Source: an uncultured Paenibacillus sp. | GTDB taxonomy: Bacteria > Bacillota > Bacilli > Paenibacillales > Paenibacillaceae | Reading direction: 5' to 3' | DNA length: 64,000 nucleotides | Assembly: GCA_937895345.1 (NCBI GenBank) | Contig: CALAWP010000042.1 | Span: 1-64,000, forward strand | Part shown: one piece after another, positions 25,106 to 34,271 of the stretch | Layout of the letters: each line of letters starts with the position of its first letter | Position numbering within the stretch: the first letter of the stretch is position 1 | Made by a program: the position numbers and the translations under genes | The notes under the pieces: generated by a model | Told to the model about the DNA's origin: nothing | Databases searched by the model: none | Seen by the model: the letters and a program-made list of their open reading frames with translations, nothing else

Positions 25106-25850
25106 GATGGGAGCTCTAATTTGGAACGAATGGCTGAAGCTGTACAAGAAACGTTCGTTTTTCGTACCCTACGCGGTGATGGCTTGTTATATCGGCTTTG
25201 CCGTCTTCGTTGTCGTCAAAAAATATTACGAACCGGGCTCCGCCTTCGCATTCATGGACGACATTGCTTCGATGAGATTCGTTGGACAGCTGCTGCCCAT
25301 CGTTGCTATCATTGCAATTGCCAATGTCGTGCCGATGGAATTCCGGCTGGGCACGATCAAGCTGCTGCTCATTCGGTCCCAAAGCCGGAACAAAATATTG
25401 GCGTCCAAATTTATCGTCACGCTGCTGCACGGCTTTTCGCTTATCCTGGCTTTGTTTGCAATGGCTTTCGCCTGCGGGCTTGCCTTGTACGGCTTCGGCC
25501 CGTTCGACTGGGCTGCCGTTGCCCGCAATATGCTTGATCTTGCGGCGTATACGTTCATCTACGCGGCGCTCACCTTTATGGTCGGCGTGCTGACCAAATC
25601 GAGCGGCGCGACCGTCGGCATTTCGATGTTTTGCCTGATGATCGGCTCTCTCGTCACGATGCTGCTGTCCCAATATTCCTTTGCCAAATTTTTGCTGTTC
25701 CCGAACGCGGATTTGTCCGTGTACCGGAACGGAGGCCAGCCGATGCTCGAAGGAATGTCGCTGCCATTCTCGGCAGCCGTGCTCGCCGCTTACGCGGTCG
25801 TCTTTATGGCCGCAAGCTTCGCAACGTTCATAAATCGCGATGTTTCCTGA
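25098..25850 (+). CDS. ABC-2 type permease
   Basis: The 250-aa membrane protein has six TM segments in the ABC-2 pattern (a WNEWLKLYKKRSFF amphipathic start, then TMs to the end). It starts at TTG 25098, overlapping the ATPase gene by 8 nt, with GGGAGG 8 nt upstream. With the upstream ATPase it would form a bacitracin/lantibiotic-type exporter or a Na+ efflux-like pump; the substrate is unknown. Confidence 0.88.
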   Translation: MHKMGALIWNEWLKLYKKRSFFVPYAVMACYIGFAVFVVVKKYYEPGSAFAFMDDIASMRFVGQLLPIVAIIAIANVVPMEFRLGTIKLLLIRSQSRNKILASKFIVTLLHGFSLILALFAMAFACGLALYGFGPFDWAAVARNMLDLAAYTFIYAALTFMVGVLTKSSGATVGISMFCLMIGSLVTMLLSQYSFAKFLLFPNADLSVYRNGGQPMLEGMSLPFSAAVLAAYAVVFMAASFATFINRDVS

Positions 25851-25893
25851 CGCCGCCATCGCGGCCGGGCATCGAAAGGAGCGCAGGCCACCA

Positions 25894-26286
25894 GTGACCA
25901 TCGAATTTGACAACAATATGCCCATTTACCTCCAAATCATGAATTACGTGAAAAAACTCATTATTACCGGAAAGCTGGCTCCAGGCGACAAGATCGAATC
26001 GGTACGGGAGCTGGCCGCGGAATTGCAGATTAACCCCAATACGATTCAGCGCACGTTTCAGGAGCTGGAAAGGGAAGGCATCGTAGAGACGAGGCGGGGA
26101 CTCGGCAGATACGTAACGAATGAGGAGACGACGATTATGCGGATCAAAAAAGAGATGGCGGGAGAGCTGCTGGACCGGTTTGTGGTCGGCATGAGAGAGC
26201 TGGGCTTTCGCGAAGAGGACATCGTATCGCTTGTATCTGAAGCGGTGAAGTCGAAGGCGCCGGCAGGCGGAGAGGGGGAAGGCTGA
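25894..26286 (+). CDS. GntR-family repressor, YtrA subfamily
   Basis: The 130-aa regulator has a winged helix (PIYLQIMNYVKKLIITGKL, PGDKIESVRELAAEL, NPNTIQRTFQELEREGIVETRRG) and only a short helical C-terminus, the signature of the YtrA subgroup that controls ABC transporters. The GTG at 25894 follows AAAGGAG at 12 nt, so it may be weakly translated. It overlaps the next ATPase gene by 1 nt. It probably represses its own operon at the dyad near 24100. Confidence 0.9.
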   Translation: MTIEFDNNMPIYLQIMNYVKKLIITGKLAPGDKIESVRELAAELQINPNTIQRTFQELEREGIVETRRGLGRYVTNEETTIMRIKKEMAGELLDRFVVGMRELGFREEDIVSLVSEAVKSKAPAGGEGEG

Positions 26287-26984
26287 TGCAGCCGATATTG
26301 AAGCTGGCGGCGGTGTCCAAATCGTACGGCCGCAAAGCCGCGCTGCAGGACGTCACGCTGGAAGCCGCGCCAGGACGGATCGTCGGTCTGCTCGGCAGCA
26401 ACGGAAGCGGCAAGACGACGCTGATGAAGATTGCTGCGGGCCTGCTGCGGCCGGATGCGGGCTCGGCGGAAATATGCGGCGTACCCGCGGGACGGGCAAC
26501 CAAGGCGGCGACCGCCTTTATGCCGGATCACCCGCTGACGGAGCCGTGGATGCGCGTGCGCGACGCGGTCGCCTTTTTCGCCGATTTCTATGCGGACTTC
26601 GACCGGAGCAAGGCCAAGGAAATGCTTGGCTTCATGCAGTTGAACGAACGCGACAAAGTCAGCACCTTGTCCAAAGGGATGAACGAGCGGCTTCAGCTGA
26701 CGCTTACGCTGTCCCGCAACGCCCGGCTTTATTTGCTGGACGAACCGATCGGCGGCGTCGACCCCGTCGCCCGCGAAATAATATTGGACGCCATCGTGCA
26801 ATATTACAACGAGGACAGCTGCCTGGTCATCTCCACTCATCTCGTGGCCGATATTGAACGGATCTTCGACAAGGTTGTCTTTATTAAGAACGGACGGCTG
26901 ATCCTTCATGAGGAAGTGGAGGAGATGAGGCTGAAGCGGGGCAAAGGCGTAACGGACACATTCAAAGAGGTGTATGCGGAATGA
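26286..26984 (+). CDS. ABC transporter ATP-binding protein (YtrB-like)
   Basis: The 232-aa ATPase has Walker A GSNGSGKTT, LSKGMNERLQLTLTL as signature (LSKGM rather than LSGGQ), Walker B LYLLDEPIGGVDP and STH. The pattern matches YtrB-type ATPases regulated by GntR proteins. The ATG overlaps the regulator stop by 1 nt and the gene overlaps the next permease by ATGA. Confidence 0.9.
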   Translation: MQPILKLAAVSKSYGRKAALQDVTLEAAPGRIVGLLGSNGSGKTTLMKIAAGLLRPDAGSAEICGVPAGRATKAATAFMPDHPLTEPWMRVRDAVAFFADFYADFDRSKAKEMLGFMQLNERDKVSTLSKGMNERLQLTLTLSRNARLYLLDEPIGGVDPVAREIILDAIVQYYNEDSCLVISTHLVADIERIFDKVVFIKNGRLILHEEVEEMRLKRGKGVTDTFKEVYAE

Positions 26985-27742
26985 TCAAGCTGCTGAAATA
27001 CGATTGGAAACGGAATTCCGTTACGCTCATTATGGCGTTTGTCATCATCGTTCTGATTCAGGCCGTCTTTACGGGCGCGGGGAAAGCGAACGGCTGGGAT
27101 CCGAACGGCGTCTATGCCGGCATGGTCGTTTTTTACGGCATGGCCGCGTTTCTGACCTTCCTGCTCGCCTTTCAGACCTATCACAGCAATATTAAATCGT
27201 ACAGCCGAAGGCTGCTGCCCGTCCCGTCGGTCTATTTGGCCGTCACGCCGTTCCTGCTGCTGCTCGCTTGCCATGCCGCGGTCGGAATTCTCTTTATCGC
27301 GCATGACATGCTGTTTCGTTCCCTGTTCGGCTGGGGACGCTCGCTGATCGATTTGATGGCCGAACATGTAGGCGCGGCCCAAGCGGCGGGCATTGCCGCC
27401 ACGTACGTATGGAACGCGGCCGTCACGTCGGCCGTCGTCATGTTCAGCATTACCATGTCCCGGACGGTCGAAGGGAAAGGCGGCACTTGGCTGGGACTGC
27501 TGACCGCCATCATATTGTTCACCGCCGTGCCTTGGCTCGAAGGCGTTATTTTTCCTGTCCTATCCGAAACGCATGCCCAGATCGGATTTATTACGTTTTT
27601 TGCAAACGCCCCGGGCAGTACGGAATTCGAACTCGTGCCGTTCAAGCCGATTCATTTCGGCGTTGTGTTGTTCGAGGCTGCTGTCGTTGCGGCGCTTGTA
27701 TGGGGAATCGCCTATTTGCTGGACCGCAAGACGAAGCTGTAA
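26981..27742 (+). CDS. ABC transporter membrane subunit (YtrC/D-like)
   Basis: The 253-aa protein has about six TM segments and begins MIKLLKYDWKRN, as many ABC-2-like membrane subunits do. It ends the five-gene operon, overlapping the ATPase gene by 4 nt and followed by a terminator. The sequence gives no substrate. Confidence 0.8.
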   Translation: MIKLLKYDWKRNSVTLIMAFVIIVLIQAVFTGAGKANGWDPNGVYAGMVVFYGMAAFLTFLLAFQTYHSNIKSYSRRLLPVPSVYLAVTPFLLLLACHAAVGILFIAHDMLFRSLFGWGRSLIDLMAEHVGAAQAAGIAATYVWNAAVTSAVVMFSITMSRTVEGKGGTWLGLLTAIILFTAVPWLEGVIFPVLSETHAQIGFITFFANAPGSTEFELVPFKPIHFGVVLFEAAVVAALVWGIAYLLDRKTKL

Positions 27743-27802
27743 AGTGTATCGCTGCCGGTCCGTTCCCGCCATGCCGGTCCCGTTAGTCCGAGCATTCGCA
27801 TC

Positions 27803-27850
27803 AAAGCTCTTCCTGAAGTTCGCTGCCGAATTTCAGGGAGAGCTTTTTTT
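27803..27850 (+). terminator. Terminator of the YtrA-controlled ABC operon
   Basis: The arms AAAGCTCTTCCTGAA and TTTCAGGGAGAGCTTT form an imperfect stem of about 14 bp followed by a T-run. Confidence 0.8.
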
Positions 27851-27935
27851 CCATGTTTGCTCTGTTCGTCCGGCCGGCTATCGATTATGATAGAAATTGG
27901 AAGAATAGCCGCAGCGGCGAAGGCGAGGGAGAACG

Positions 27936-29894
27936 ATGAGAATGGTCGACAAGGCTGTAAGGTTATGCGCTGCCGCGCTGTTGTCCGCGGCGCTCCTTGC
28001 GCCGGCGCCGGCGGCTCAAGCCGCAGAAGCGAAGGAGGCGAGCGACATGCAGAGTTATGTTGAAGCGATGCATCCGGGCTGGAATTTGGGGAATGCGCTG
28101 GATGCGATGGGAAGCGAAACGTCATGGGGCAATCCGCCCGCAACGGAGCAATTGATCCGAAAGGTGGCCGATCAAGGATTTAACAGCATCCGTATCCCCG
28201 TCACCTGGAACCATCGGCTGTCCGCCGGTCATGAGGTCGACCCGGCCTTTATGGACCGCGTGGCGGAAGTCGTGGATTGGAGTCTCGATGCAGGACTGCA
28301 CGTCATGATTAATTTGCATCACGATTCGCATTGGATTCTTCCGATGGCCGGCGACCGGGAAGGCGTCCTGGCCAAATATTCGGCTATCTGGACGCAGGTT
28401 GCGGAACGTTTCAAGGATTATCCGCCGGAGCTTAGCTTTGAAAGCATCAACGAGCCTCGTTTCTCCGAGGATTGGAACGAAGACCGGCCCGAATATTTTG
28501 ACATGCTGGAACAACTGAATGCGGCTTTTCACCGGATCGTTCGAAGCTCGGGCGGAGGAAACGCCAAGAGGCCACTTGTGCTGTCGGGGCTGACGGCAAG
28601 CCATTCGCAGGCGCGGCTGGACAAGCTGGCCGAAACGATCGGGAAGCTGGACGATCCGAATCTGATCGCGACGATTCATTATTACGGATTGTACCCGTTC
28701 AGCGTCAATATGGGCGGCTCGACCTCGTTCGACCCGCAGGCGGAGCAGGATGTCCGCGAGGCGTTCGACAGAGCTTACAATACGTTTGTCGCTCGAGGCG
28801 TTCCGGTCATTATCGGCGAATACGGGCTGCTCGGCTTCGACAAGCATACCGGCACGATTCAGCAGGGCGAGAAGCTGAAATATTTTCAGTTCGTCGGCGA
28901 ATACGCCCGGGACCGCAAAATGACGACGATGCTGTGGGATAACGGCCAGCATTTGGACAGACGCACGCTGCAATGGACGGACGATGAGCTGTACGAGGCG
29001 ATGAAATCGTCCTGGCATGGAATGACGTCGAACGCGGAGAGAGATTTCGTCTACATCAAGAAAGGCGCCGGCGCCGCCGATGCCGCCTTCAAGCTGAATT
29101 TGAAAGGAAACGAGCTGCTGAACGTCAAGGCCGGCGGCAGGCAGCTTGTGCGGGACGCCGATTACCGGCTGGACGGCGGCAGTTTGGTTTTGACGGCGGA
29201 GTGGCTGAATGCGCAGCTGGGAGACGGAACGGGAGAGCAGGCGAAGGTGACGCTCCACTTTTCGCAGGGGGCGGATTGGCCGATTCGGATTATGCAATAC
29301 GAACGGCCCGTACTGGAGAACGCAGACGGCATAGTCGGAAGCTTTGCCATACCGGCGCGCCTGGGCGGCGACAGCCTGGCCGCGATGGAAGCGACGTACG
29401 CGGACGGCGGCGGCAACGCAGGACCGCAAAGCTGGACGCCTTACCAGGAGTACGGCGTCGCTTTCGAGCCCGATTACGCGGCGGGAATCATTCAGTTGCC
29501 GACGGAGTTTCTGCAAGGGCTGAAGGACGGAGAAATTCGGCTGCGCTTTCATTTCTGGAGCGGCGAACAAGTCGATTATACGATCCGCAAAGACGGATCG
29601 AACGTGACGGGCCTCTCTTCCGAGCCGCCGTCGGAAGTCGGCGGAACGTCCGGGGGAACGGAGGAGCCGGAAGACGGTGCGGCCGCAAGCGGGCAGACGG
29701 AAAAAGCGGACGGACGCGTTACGAACGGCGCCGAGGCGGCAAACGAGCAGGACGCGCGAAACGAAGCCGGTGCCGAAACCTCGGGCAACAATCTATCGCT
29801 CTGGACGGGAGCGGCGGCGGGCGCCGCGGCGCTGGCGGCTGTCGCGCTGTCTGCAGCGGCCATCGCCAGAAGGCGCCGGTCGTCCGGGAAATAA
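27936..29894 (+). CDS. Glycoside hydrolase family 5 endoglucanase-like, cell-surface anchored
   Basis: The 652-aa protein has an N-terminal signal peptide (cleavage near APAAQAAEA) and a GH5 catalytic barrel (residues about 40-365) with GWNLGNALDA, acid/base Glu173 in INEP and nucleophile Glu295 in IGEYG. An X2-type immunoglobulin-like module (about 380-450) and a further beta-rich module (to about 570) follow. A Gly/Glu/Ala-rich linker leads to a C-terminal TM (about 623-645) and an RRRR tail. The anchor suggests that it works on oligosaccharides at the cell surface rather than as a free cellulase. The substrate is probably a beta-glucan, xyloglucan or mannan. Confidence 0.88.
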   Translation: MRMVDKAVRLCAAALLSAALLAPAPAAQAAEAKEASDMQSYVEAMHPGWNLGNALDAMGSETSWGNPPATEQLIRKVADQGFNSIRIPVTWNHRLSAGHEVDPAFMDRVAEVVDWSLDAGLHVMINLHHDSHWILPMAGDREGVLAKYSAIWTQVAERFKDYPPELSFESINEPRFSEDWNEDRPEYFDMLEQLNAAFHRIVRSSGGGNAKRPLVLSGLTASHSQARLDKLAETIGKLDDPNLIATIHYYGLYPFSVNMGGSTSFDPQAEQDVREAFDRAYNTFVARGVPVIIGEYGLLGFDKHTGTIQQGEKLKYFQFVGEYARDRKMTTMLWDNGQHLDRRTLQWTDDELYEAMKSSWHGMTSNAERDFVYIKKGAGAADAAFKLNLKGNELLNVKAGGRQLVRDADYRLDGGSLVLTAEWLNAQLGDGTGEQAKVTLHFSQGADWPIRIMQYERPVLENADGIVGSFAIPARLGGDSLAAMEATYADGGGNAGPQSWTPYQEYGVAFEPDYAAGIIQLPTEFLQGLKDGEIRLRFHFWSGEQVDYTIRKDGSNVTGLSSEPPSEVGGTSGGTEEPEDGAAASGQTEKADGRVTNGAEAANEQDARNEAGAETSGNNLSLWTGAAAGAAALAAVALSAAAIARRRRSSGK

Positions 29895-30041
29895 CGGCAA
29901 ACTTACTTAAACGGTCGCGCATGCGGAGTCCCCTTTCATCCCCGAACCTATCAAAATTTGATGAAAGCCGTCAAAAGGTTAGGTTCCTGAATGTACAATT
30001 AAAAAAGGTTATGTTACGATAACGAAAATAAGGCGTACAGG

Positions 30042-31058
30042 ATGGGGTATATGAAGGGCAAAGTAACGATTCAGCAAATCGCCGATATGGCGGGCGTATC
30101 CAAGTTCGCCGTATCGCGCGCCCTTGCGGGCAAGTCGGGCGTCAGCGAGGCGACCCGGGATATGATCTTGAAGACGGCCGGACAGCTCGGCTATTTCAAA
30201 TCGAGCAGGTTGGCGGCGGCGCAAGTTCAGCCGCAAGATTTCGACACAGCGACGTTGTCGGGCACCATCGTCGTCCTGTTCCCGAATATCCGTTATCAGA
30301 ATCGGGACTCGGCTTATTGGGGACCGATCTTCGACGGCATTTCCGAACGGCTCAAGGAGAAGGAGATCGACATGATCACGCTGACGGAGCCGTCGAGCGA
30401 TAATGTGTTCAACCTGCTCAACCCGCAGGCGATTCAGGGCATCATCACGCTGGGCATGGTGTCGACCCAAATCTTGCTCGACATTAAACGATTGGGCATC
30501 CCGATCGTCATGGTCGACCACGTCGATTCTGCGTTCCATGCCGATCTCGTCTGCAACGACAACTTTACGAGCATGCGGGATCTCATGGTCAAGCTGATCG
30601 GCAAAGGCTACAAGAGCTTTCAGTTTGTCGGCGAAGTGCAGTACGCGTACAGCTATTACGAAAGATGGCTGGCGTTCCGCGCCGCTCTGGAGGAGTTCGG
30701 ACTGCCGCACGAACAGGACCGGCGCTTGATCGGCCCTGAAGCGGCGGACATGCACAAGGTGCTGCAAGTTGTGCTGGACGACGAGCTTCCCGAGGTGTTC
30801 GTGTGCGTCAACGACATTACCGCCGTACATTTGATGGAAGTGTGCCGGGACAAAGGGATCTCGATCCCGGAGCAAGTGAAGGTAACCGGCTTCGACAATA
30901 CGCATGAGACGACACCGAGACTGACGACCGTGCATGTCGACAAGGCGCTGCTCGGGCGGCGCGCCGTCGACAAGATGATTTGGCGGTCGAACAATCGCGG
31001 CTCTCAGCCGGAAAAGACGATGATTTACGCAGAATTGCTGCTGCGCGAATCGACATAA
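30042..31058 (+). CDS. LacI-family transcriptional regulator
   Basis: The 338-aa regulator has the LacI HTH (TIQQIADMAGVSKFAVSRALAGKSGVSEATR) and a periplasmic-binding-like effector domain (IVMVDHVDS, VFVCVNDITAV, KVTGFDNT). Start choice is between ATG 30042 (AAGG at 8 nt) and ATG 30051. It probably regulates the surrounding glycosidase genes; no clear operator was found near its own start. Confidence 0.92.
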   Translation: MGYMKGKVTIQQIADMAGVSKFAVSRALAGKSGVSEATRDMILKTAGQLGYFKSSRLAAAQVQPQDFDTATLSGTIVVLFPNIRYQNRDSAYWGPIFDGISERLKEKEIDMITLTEPSSDNVFNLLNPQAIQGIITLGMVSTQILLDIKRLGIPIVMVDHVDSAFHADLVCNDNFTSMRDLMVKLIGKGYKSFQFVGEVQYAYSYYERWLAFRAALEEFGLPHEQDRRLIGPEAADMHKVLQVVLDDELPEVFVCVNDITAVHLMEVCRDKGISIPEQVKVTGFDNTHETTPRLTTVHVDKALLGRRAVDKMIWRSNNRGSQPEKTMIYAELLLREST

Positions 31059-31063
31059 ACCCC

Positions 31064-31111
31064 AAAAGCCGTTGCTTTGCGTGAGAATGCCCGCGAAGCG
31101 GCGGCTTTTTT
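31064..31111 (+). terminator. Terminator after the LacI-type gene
   Basis: AAAAGCCGTTGCTTTGCG pairs with CGCGAAGCGGCGGCTTTT, ending in a T-run, 5 bp after the stop. Confidence 0.85.
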
Positions 31112-31206
31112 ACCGGCTTGCAGCCTGTCCGCAACGTTCCGCCCAAGCCCGAACCGCATAACATAACCGTAACGGGAGACGGTGATGCGAAAAGGGGAGC
31201 GAAGGC

Positions 31207-31299
31207 ATGAAAAGGCGAACCGCAACGACTATTTCATTTGTGCTGTATGCGATATTGGGCATCGTGCTGACGGTAAGCGCGATCATCCATGGCGAATAA
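31207..31299 (+). CDS. 30-aa single-TM small protein
   Basis: A short frame encodes an MKRRT basic start followed by one hydrophobic helix (ISFVLYAILGIVLTVSAII) and HGE. AAAGGGGAG lies 7 nt upstream of the ATG, an unusually good ribosome binding site for a chance frame. No homologue is recognised. It sits alone between a terminator and the convergent AraC-type gene. Confidence 0.55.
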   Translation: MKRRTATTISFVLYAILGIVLTVSAIIHGE

Positions 31300-31314
31300 G
31301 CCGGCTGATCGCCG

Positions 31315-32199
31315 TTAATCGGCGCGGCCATGCTGTTTCCGGTAGGCGTTCGGGACCATCCCTTTGGAATCGCGGAACACCCGGGCGAAGGTGGCGTAGG
31401 AGCCGTAACCGACTTCCAGCGCGATTTCCGATACGCTCATTTCGGTAGAGGCGAGCAGGCTGCAGGCGTGACGGACGCGCAAATCGTGCAAAAATCGGAC
31501 GAACGTTTGCCCGGTCGTCGCTTTAATGACTTCGCTTATTCGCGATGCGCTCATGGAGAACCGGGCGGCGAGTGCGGACAACGTAATGTCTTCATGATAA
31601 TTGTGATGAATATAGTGGATAATCGGCCAGACCGAGCCGCTGCGCGCGCCGGCCGCGGCAGACGCCGTCCCGCGCTCGGCGTCGTTCCGGCCGCTTGCTT
31701 TTTTTCTCGCCCGGTCGAAGGCGACCAGTATTTCCTTCAGCCGGATGCGGAGCATCGTATGCTTCCACGGCTCGCTGCCGTTATATTCGGCAAACATATC
31801 CTCGATCAGTCTTTTCATCCGCAGCCCCTCTTCTCCGATCAACTGAATGTACGGCGAATCGTCGACCGAATCGATCAGACGGAGCAGGCCTTCCTGTCGG
31901 CTGTTTTCCATGAGCAGATCCATGCTGAACATGCAATTGTACAGGACAAGCTCGCTCCCGGGGGAGGTAAACAGCTCATGCACCTGATAGGGCAGCACGA
32001 AGGTGAAGGTGCCCGGCGACATGAGGTGCCGCATCCCGTTGACGGTTTCTGCGCCGTGTCCTTCCACGACATATGAAAATTCCAAAAAATCGTGCCGGTG
32101 CGGCCGGAAGCCCGCCGGGAGCCGGTTCAGACTGATATGAAGCGGGTATTCCGTATTCATGTTCGGATACGATTTCAAATAGTCGGGAAAATAAGTCAT
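31315..32199 (-). CDS. AraC-family transcriptional regulator
   Basis: The 294-aa protein has an N-terminal cupin (FRPHRHDFLEFSYVVEGHG) for ligand sensing and a C-terminal pair of HTHs (ITLSALAARFSMSASRISEVIK, SVSEIALEVGYGSYATFARVFRDSKGMVPNAYRK). The ATG at 32199 has GAAGGAG 12 nt upstream. It is divergent from the Gfo/Idh/MocA dehydrogenase gene and most likely controls it from the shared 125-bp intergenic region. Confidence 0.92.
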   Translation of the reverse strand: MTYFPDYLKSYPNMNTEYPLHISLNRLPAGFRPHRHDFLEFSYVVEGHGAETVNGMRHLMSPGTFTFVLPYQVHELFTSPGSELVLYNCMFSMDLLMENSRQEGLLRLIDSVDDSPYIQLIGEEGLRMKRLIEDMFAEYNGSEPWKHTMLRIRLKEILVAFDRARKKASGRNDAERGTASAAAGARSGSVWPIIHYIHHNYHEDITLSALAARFSMSASRISEVIKATTGQTFVRFLHDLRVRHACSLLASTEMSVSEIALEVGYGSYATFARVFRDSKGMVPNAYRKQHGRAD

Positions 32200-32324
32200 C
32201 CGATTTCGGAGCTCCTTCGAAAAAATGACACTTATATCGAAAAACAAGCACGTTTTCCGCTTCCGTTTATTATAACATAGGTACGTATTCGGGTACTGCA
32301 CCTGCAAAATCGGGAGGAATGACC

Positions 32325-33398
32325 ATGGAAAACGGCGCGACGATCAAACTGGGCATTATCGGAGCGGGTAATATCGGCAATGTGCACGCAAGCGAATTCG
32401 CCAAGCTGAACGACCAGTGCGAGGTGGCCGCCATTACGGACGTTTATTTGCCGTTAGCGGAGCAGCGGGCGGAACAATACGGCATCGCGAAAGTATCGGC
32501 GACGCCGGAGGAGTTGATTCAAGACCCCGGCGTGGACGCGGTCGTCATCGCCGTGCCGAACCGGCATCATGCGCCGCTGGCGCTGCAAGCGCTTGCGGCA
32601 GGCAAGCATGTGCTGCTGGAAAAGCCGATGGGCTTAAACGCGGAAGCGGCCCGTTCCATATTGGAGGCCGCCCGCCGCAGCGACCGGATCGTCATGGTGG
32701 CCCATCAAATGCGTTGGGAGCCGGTTGCGATGCAAATTAAGGAACAAATCGACCGCGGCGAGCTTGGGCGGATATACACGGCGAAGACCGGCTGGTACCG
32801 CCGCAAGGGCATACCGGGCTGGGGAACGTGGTTCACGCAAATGGAAGAGTCGGGCGGTGGGCCGCTGATCGACATCGGCGTTCATATGCTCGATCTGGCG
32901 TTGTACCTGATGGGCAACCCAAAGCCGGTATCCGTTTACGGTTCGACATACGCCGAATTCGGGCCAAAGCGCAAAGGGATCGGAACATGGGGCAAGCCCG
33001 ACTGGAACGGCCGTTACGACGTGGAGGATCTGGCTACGGCGTTGATCAAAATGGAGGATGGCAGCAGCTTGTCGCTGGAGGTCAGCTGGGCCGTACATAT
33101 GGATACGGACAATGCTCCTTTCATCCATCTGATGGGAACCGACGGAGGCGCGAGCTATCGGGGAGGCAAGGGCAAACTGCTGACCGAAAAGTTCGACCGC
33201 CCGATCGATACGGAGCTGACGAAGCCGGAGCAGGACGAAGGAGAGCGCGCTCGTCTCAGCCGGCATTTCCTAAGCTGCATTCGGGAAGGCAGGCAGCCTG
33301 TTTCGTCCGCTTTGACCGGGTATACGAACAACTTGATCTTGGATGCGATATACGAGTCTTCGCGCACGGGCCGCGAGGTTCGCTTGGATTTGGAATAG
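32325..33398 (+). CDS. Gfo/Idh/MocA family NAD(P)-dependent oxidoreductase
   Basis: The 357-aa dehydrogenase has a Rossmann domain (LGIIGAGNIGNVHA), AVPNRHHAPLALQALAAGKHVLLEKPM with the catalytic EKP Lys, and the C-terminal alpha/beta domain with GGGPLIDIGVHMLDLALYLMG carrying the conserved Asp/His. The ATG at 32325 has GGGAGG 7 nt upstream; the ATG at 32319 is too close to it. It pairs with a sugar isomerase gene 33 bp downstream, suggesting oxidation then isomerisation of a sugar or inositol. Confidence 0.93.
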   Translation: MENGATIKLGIIGAGNIGNVHASEFAKLNDQCEVAAITDVYLPLAEQRAEQYGIAKVSATPEELIQDPGVDAVVIAVPNRHHAPLALQALAAGKHVLLEKPMGLNAEAARSILEAARRSDRIVMVAHQMRWEPVAMQIKEQIDRGELGRIYTAKTGWYRRKGIPGWGTWFTQMEESGGGPLIDIGVHMLDLALYLMGNPKPVSVYGSTYAEFGPKRKGIGTWGKPDWNGRYDVEDLATALIKMEDGSSLSLEVSWAVHMDTDNAPFIHLMGTDGGASYRGGKGKLLTEKFDRPIDTELTKPEQDEGERARLSRHFLSCIREGRQPVSSALTGYTNNLILDAIYESSRTGREVRLDLE

Positions 33399-33431
33399 GG
33401 AAGCGCCTATTGGAGAGGAGGAACAAACGAT

Positions 33432-34271
33432 ATGCTGAGGGGATTGACCGGCGCCGGGCTGGGCGCCTTGGAAAGCGAAGCGCAGCTGATCGAATTGGCG
33501 GGCAAATACGGATTTCAATCGGTGGATCTGGATGCGCTGTCGTTCCTGAACCGGTACGGCGAGGACGAGGCGAAAGCTTTGCTCCATCGGAACGGAGTGG
33601 CGATTGGCTCCATCGGCTTGCCGGTTGAATGGCGTTCGGACAAGGAGGCTTTTCGCGAAAGCTTGAAAGGACTGGCGGCGCATGCCGACGCGGCTCGCCG
33701 GTTGGGGTGCGGGCGCTGCTGTACGTACATTTTGCCTTCGACGGACTGGAAAGCGGCTCATTTTACGGTGCTCGCGACCAGCCGGCTGCGGGCGTGCGCG
33801 GAAGTGCTGGGCAGCTACGGCATCCGGCTCGGACTGGAATTTGTCGGGCCGCATCATCTTCGCACGCGATGGGCAAATCCGTTCCTATGGACGATGGAGG
33901 AAACGCTGGACTGGATCGACGCGATCGGTGCCGGCAACGCCGGCTTGCTGCTCGACTCGTACCACTGGTACACGAACGGACTGCAAGTATCGGACATCGA
34001 AGCGTTGACGCCGGATCAGATCGTGCACGTGCACCTCAACGATGCGCCGGACGTTCCGGTCTCCGAAGCGCTGGACAACGGCCGTTTATACCCCGGCGAA
34101 GGCGTCATCGATCTGGCGGGCTTCCTTCGCGGCCTGAACGCCATCGGCTACAAAGGGCCGGTTACGCAAGAAATATTGAGCGCCGAGCCGCCCGCCGGCA
34201 CGCCGGACGAACTGGCCCGCCGCTCGCAAGCCGGCTTCGACCGGGTATTTCTCGCCGCCGGTCTGGCGTAA
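33432..34271 (+). CDS. Sugar phosphate isomerase/epimerase (xylose isomerase-like TIM barrel)
   Basis: The 279-aa protein is an AP-endonuclease-2/xylose-isomerase-like barrel. Metal-ligand positions are visible in LGLEFVGPH (Glu), LLLDSYHWY (Asp, His) and VHVHLNDAP (His, Asp), with a last Glu in VTQEIL. AGGAGG precedes the ATG. It is in one operon with the dehydrogenase; the substrate is not determinable. Confidence 0.88.
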   Translation: MLRGLTGAGLGALESEAQLIELAGKYGFQSVDLDALSFLNRYGEDEAKALLHRNGVAIGSIGLPVEWRSDKEAFRESLKGLAAHADAARRLGCGRCCTYILPSTDWKAAHFTVLATSRLRACAEVLGSYGIRLGLEFVGPHHLRTRWANPFLWTMEETLDWIDAIGAGNAGLLLDSYHWYTNGLQVSDIEALTPDQIVHVHLNDAPDVPVSEALDNGRLYPGEGVIDLAGFLRGLNAIGYKGPVTQEILSAEPPAGTPDELARRSQAGFDRVFLAAGLA

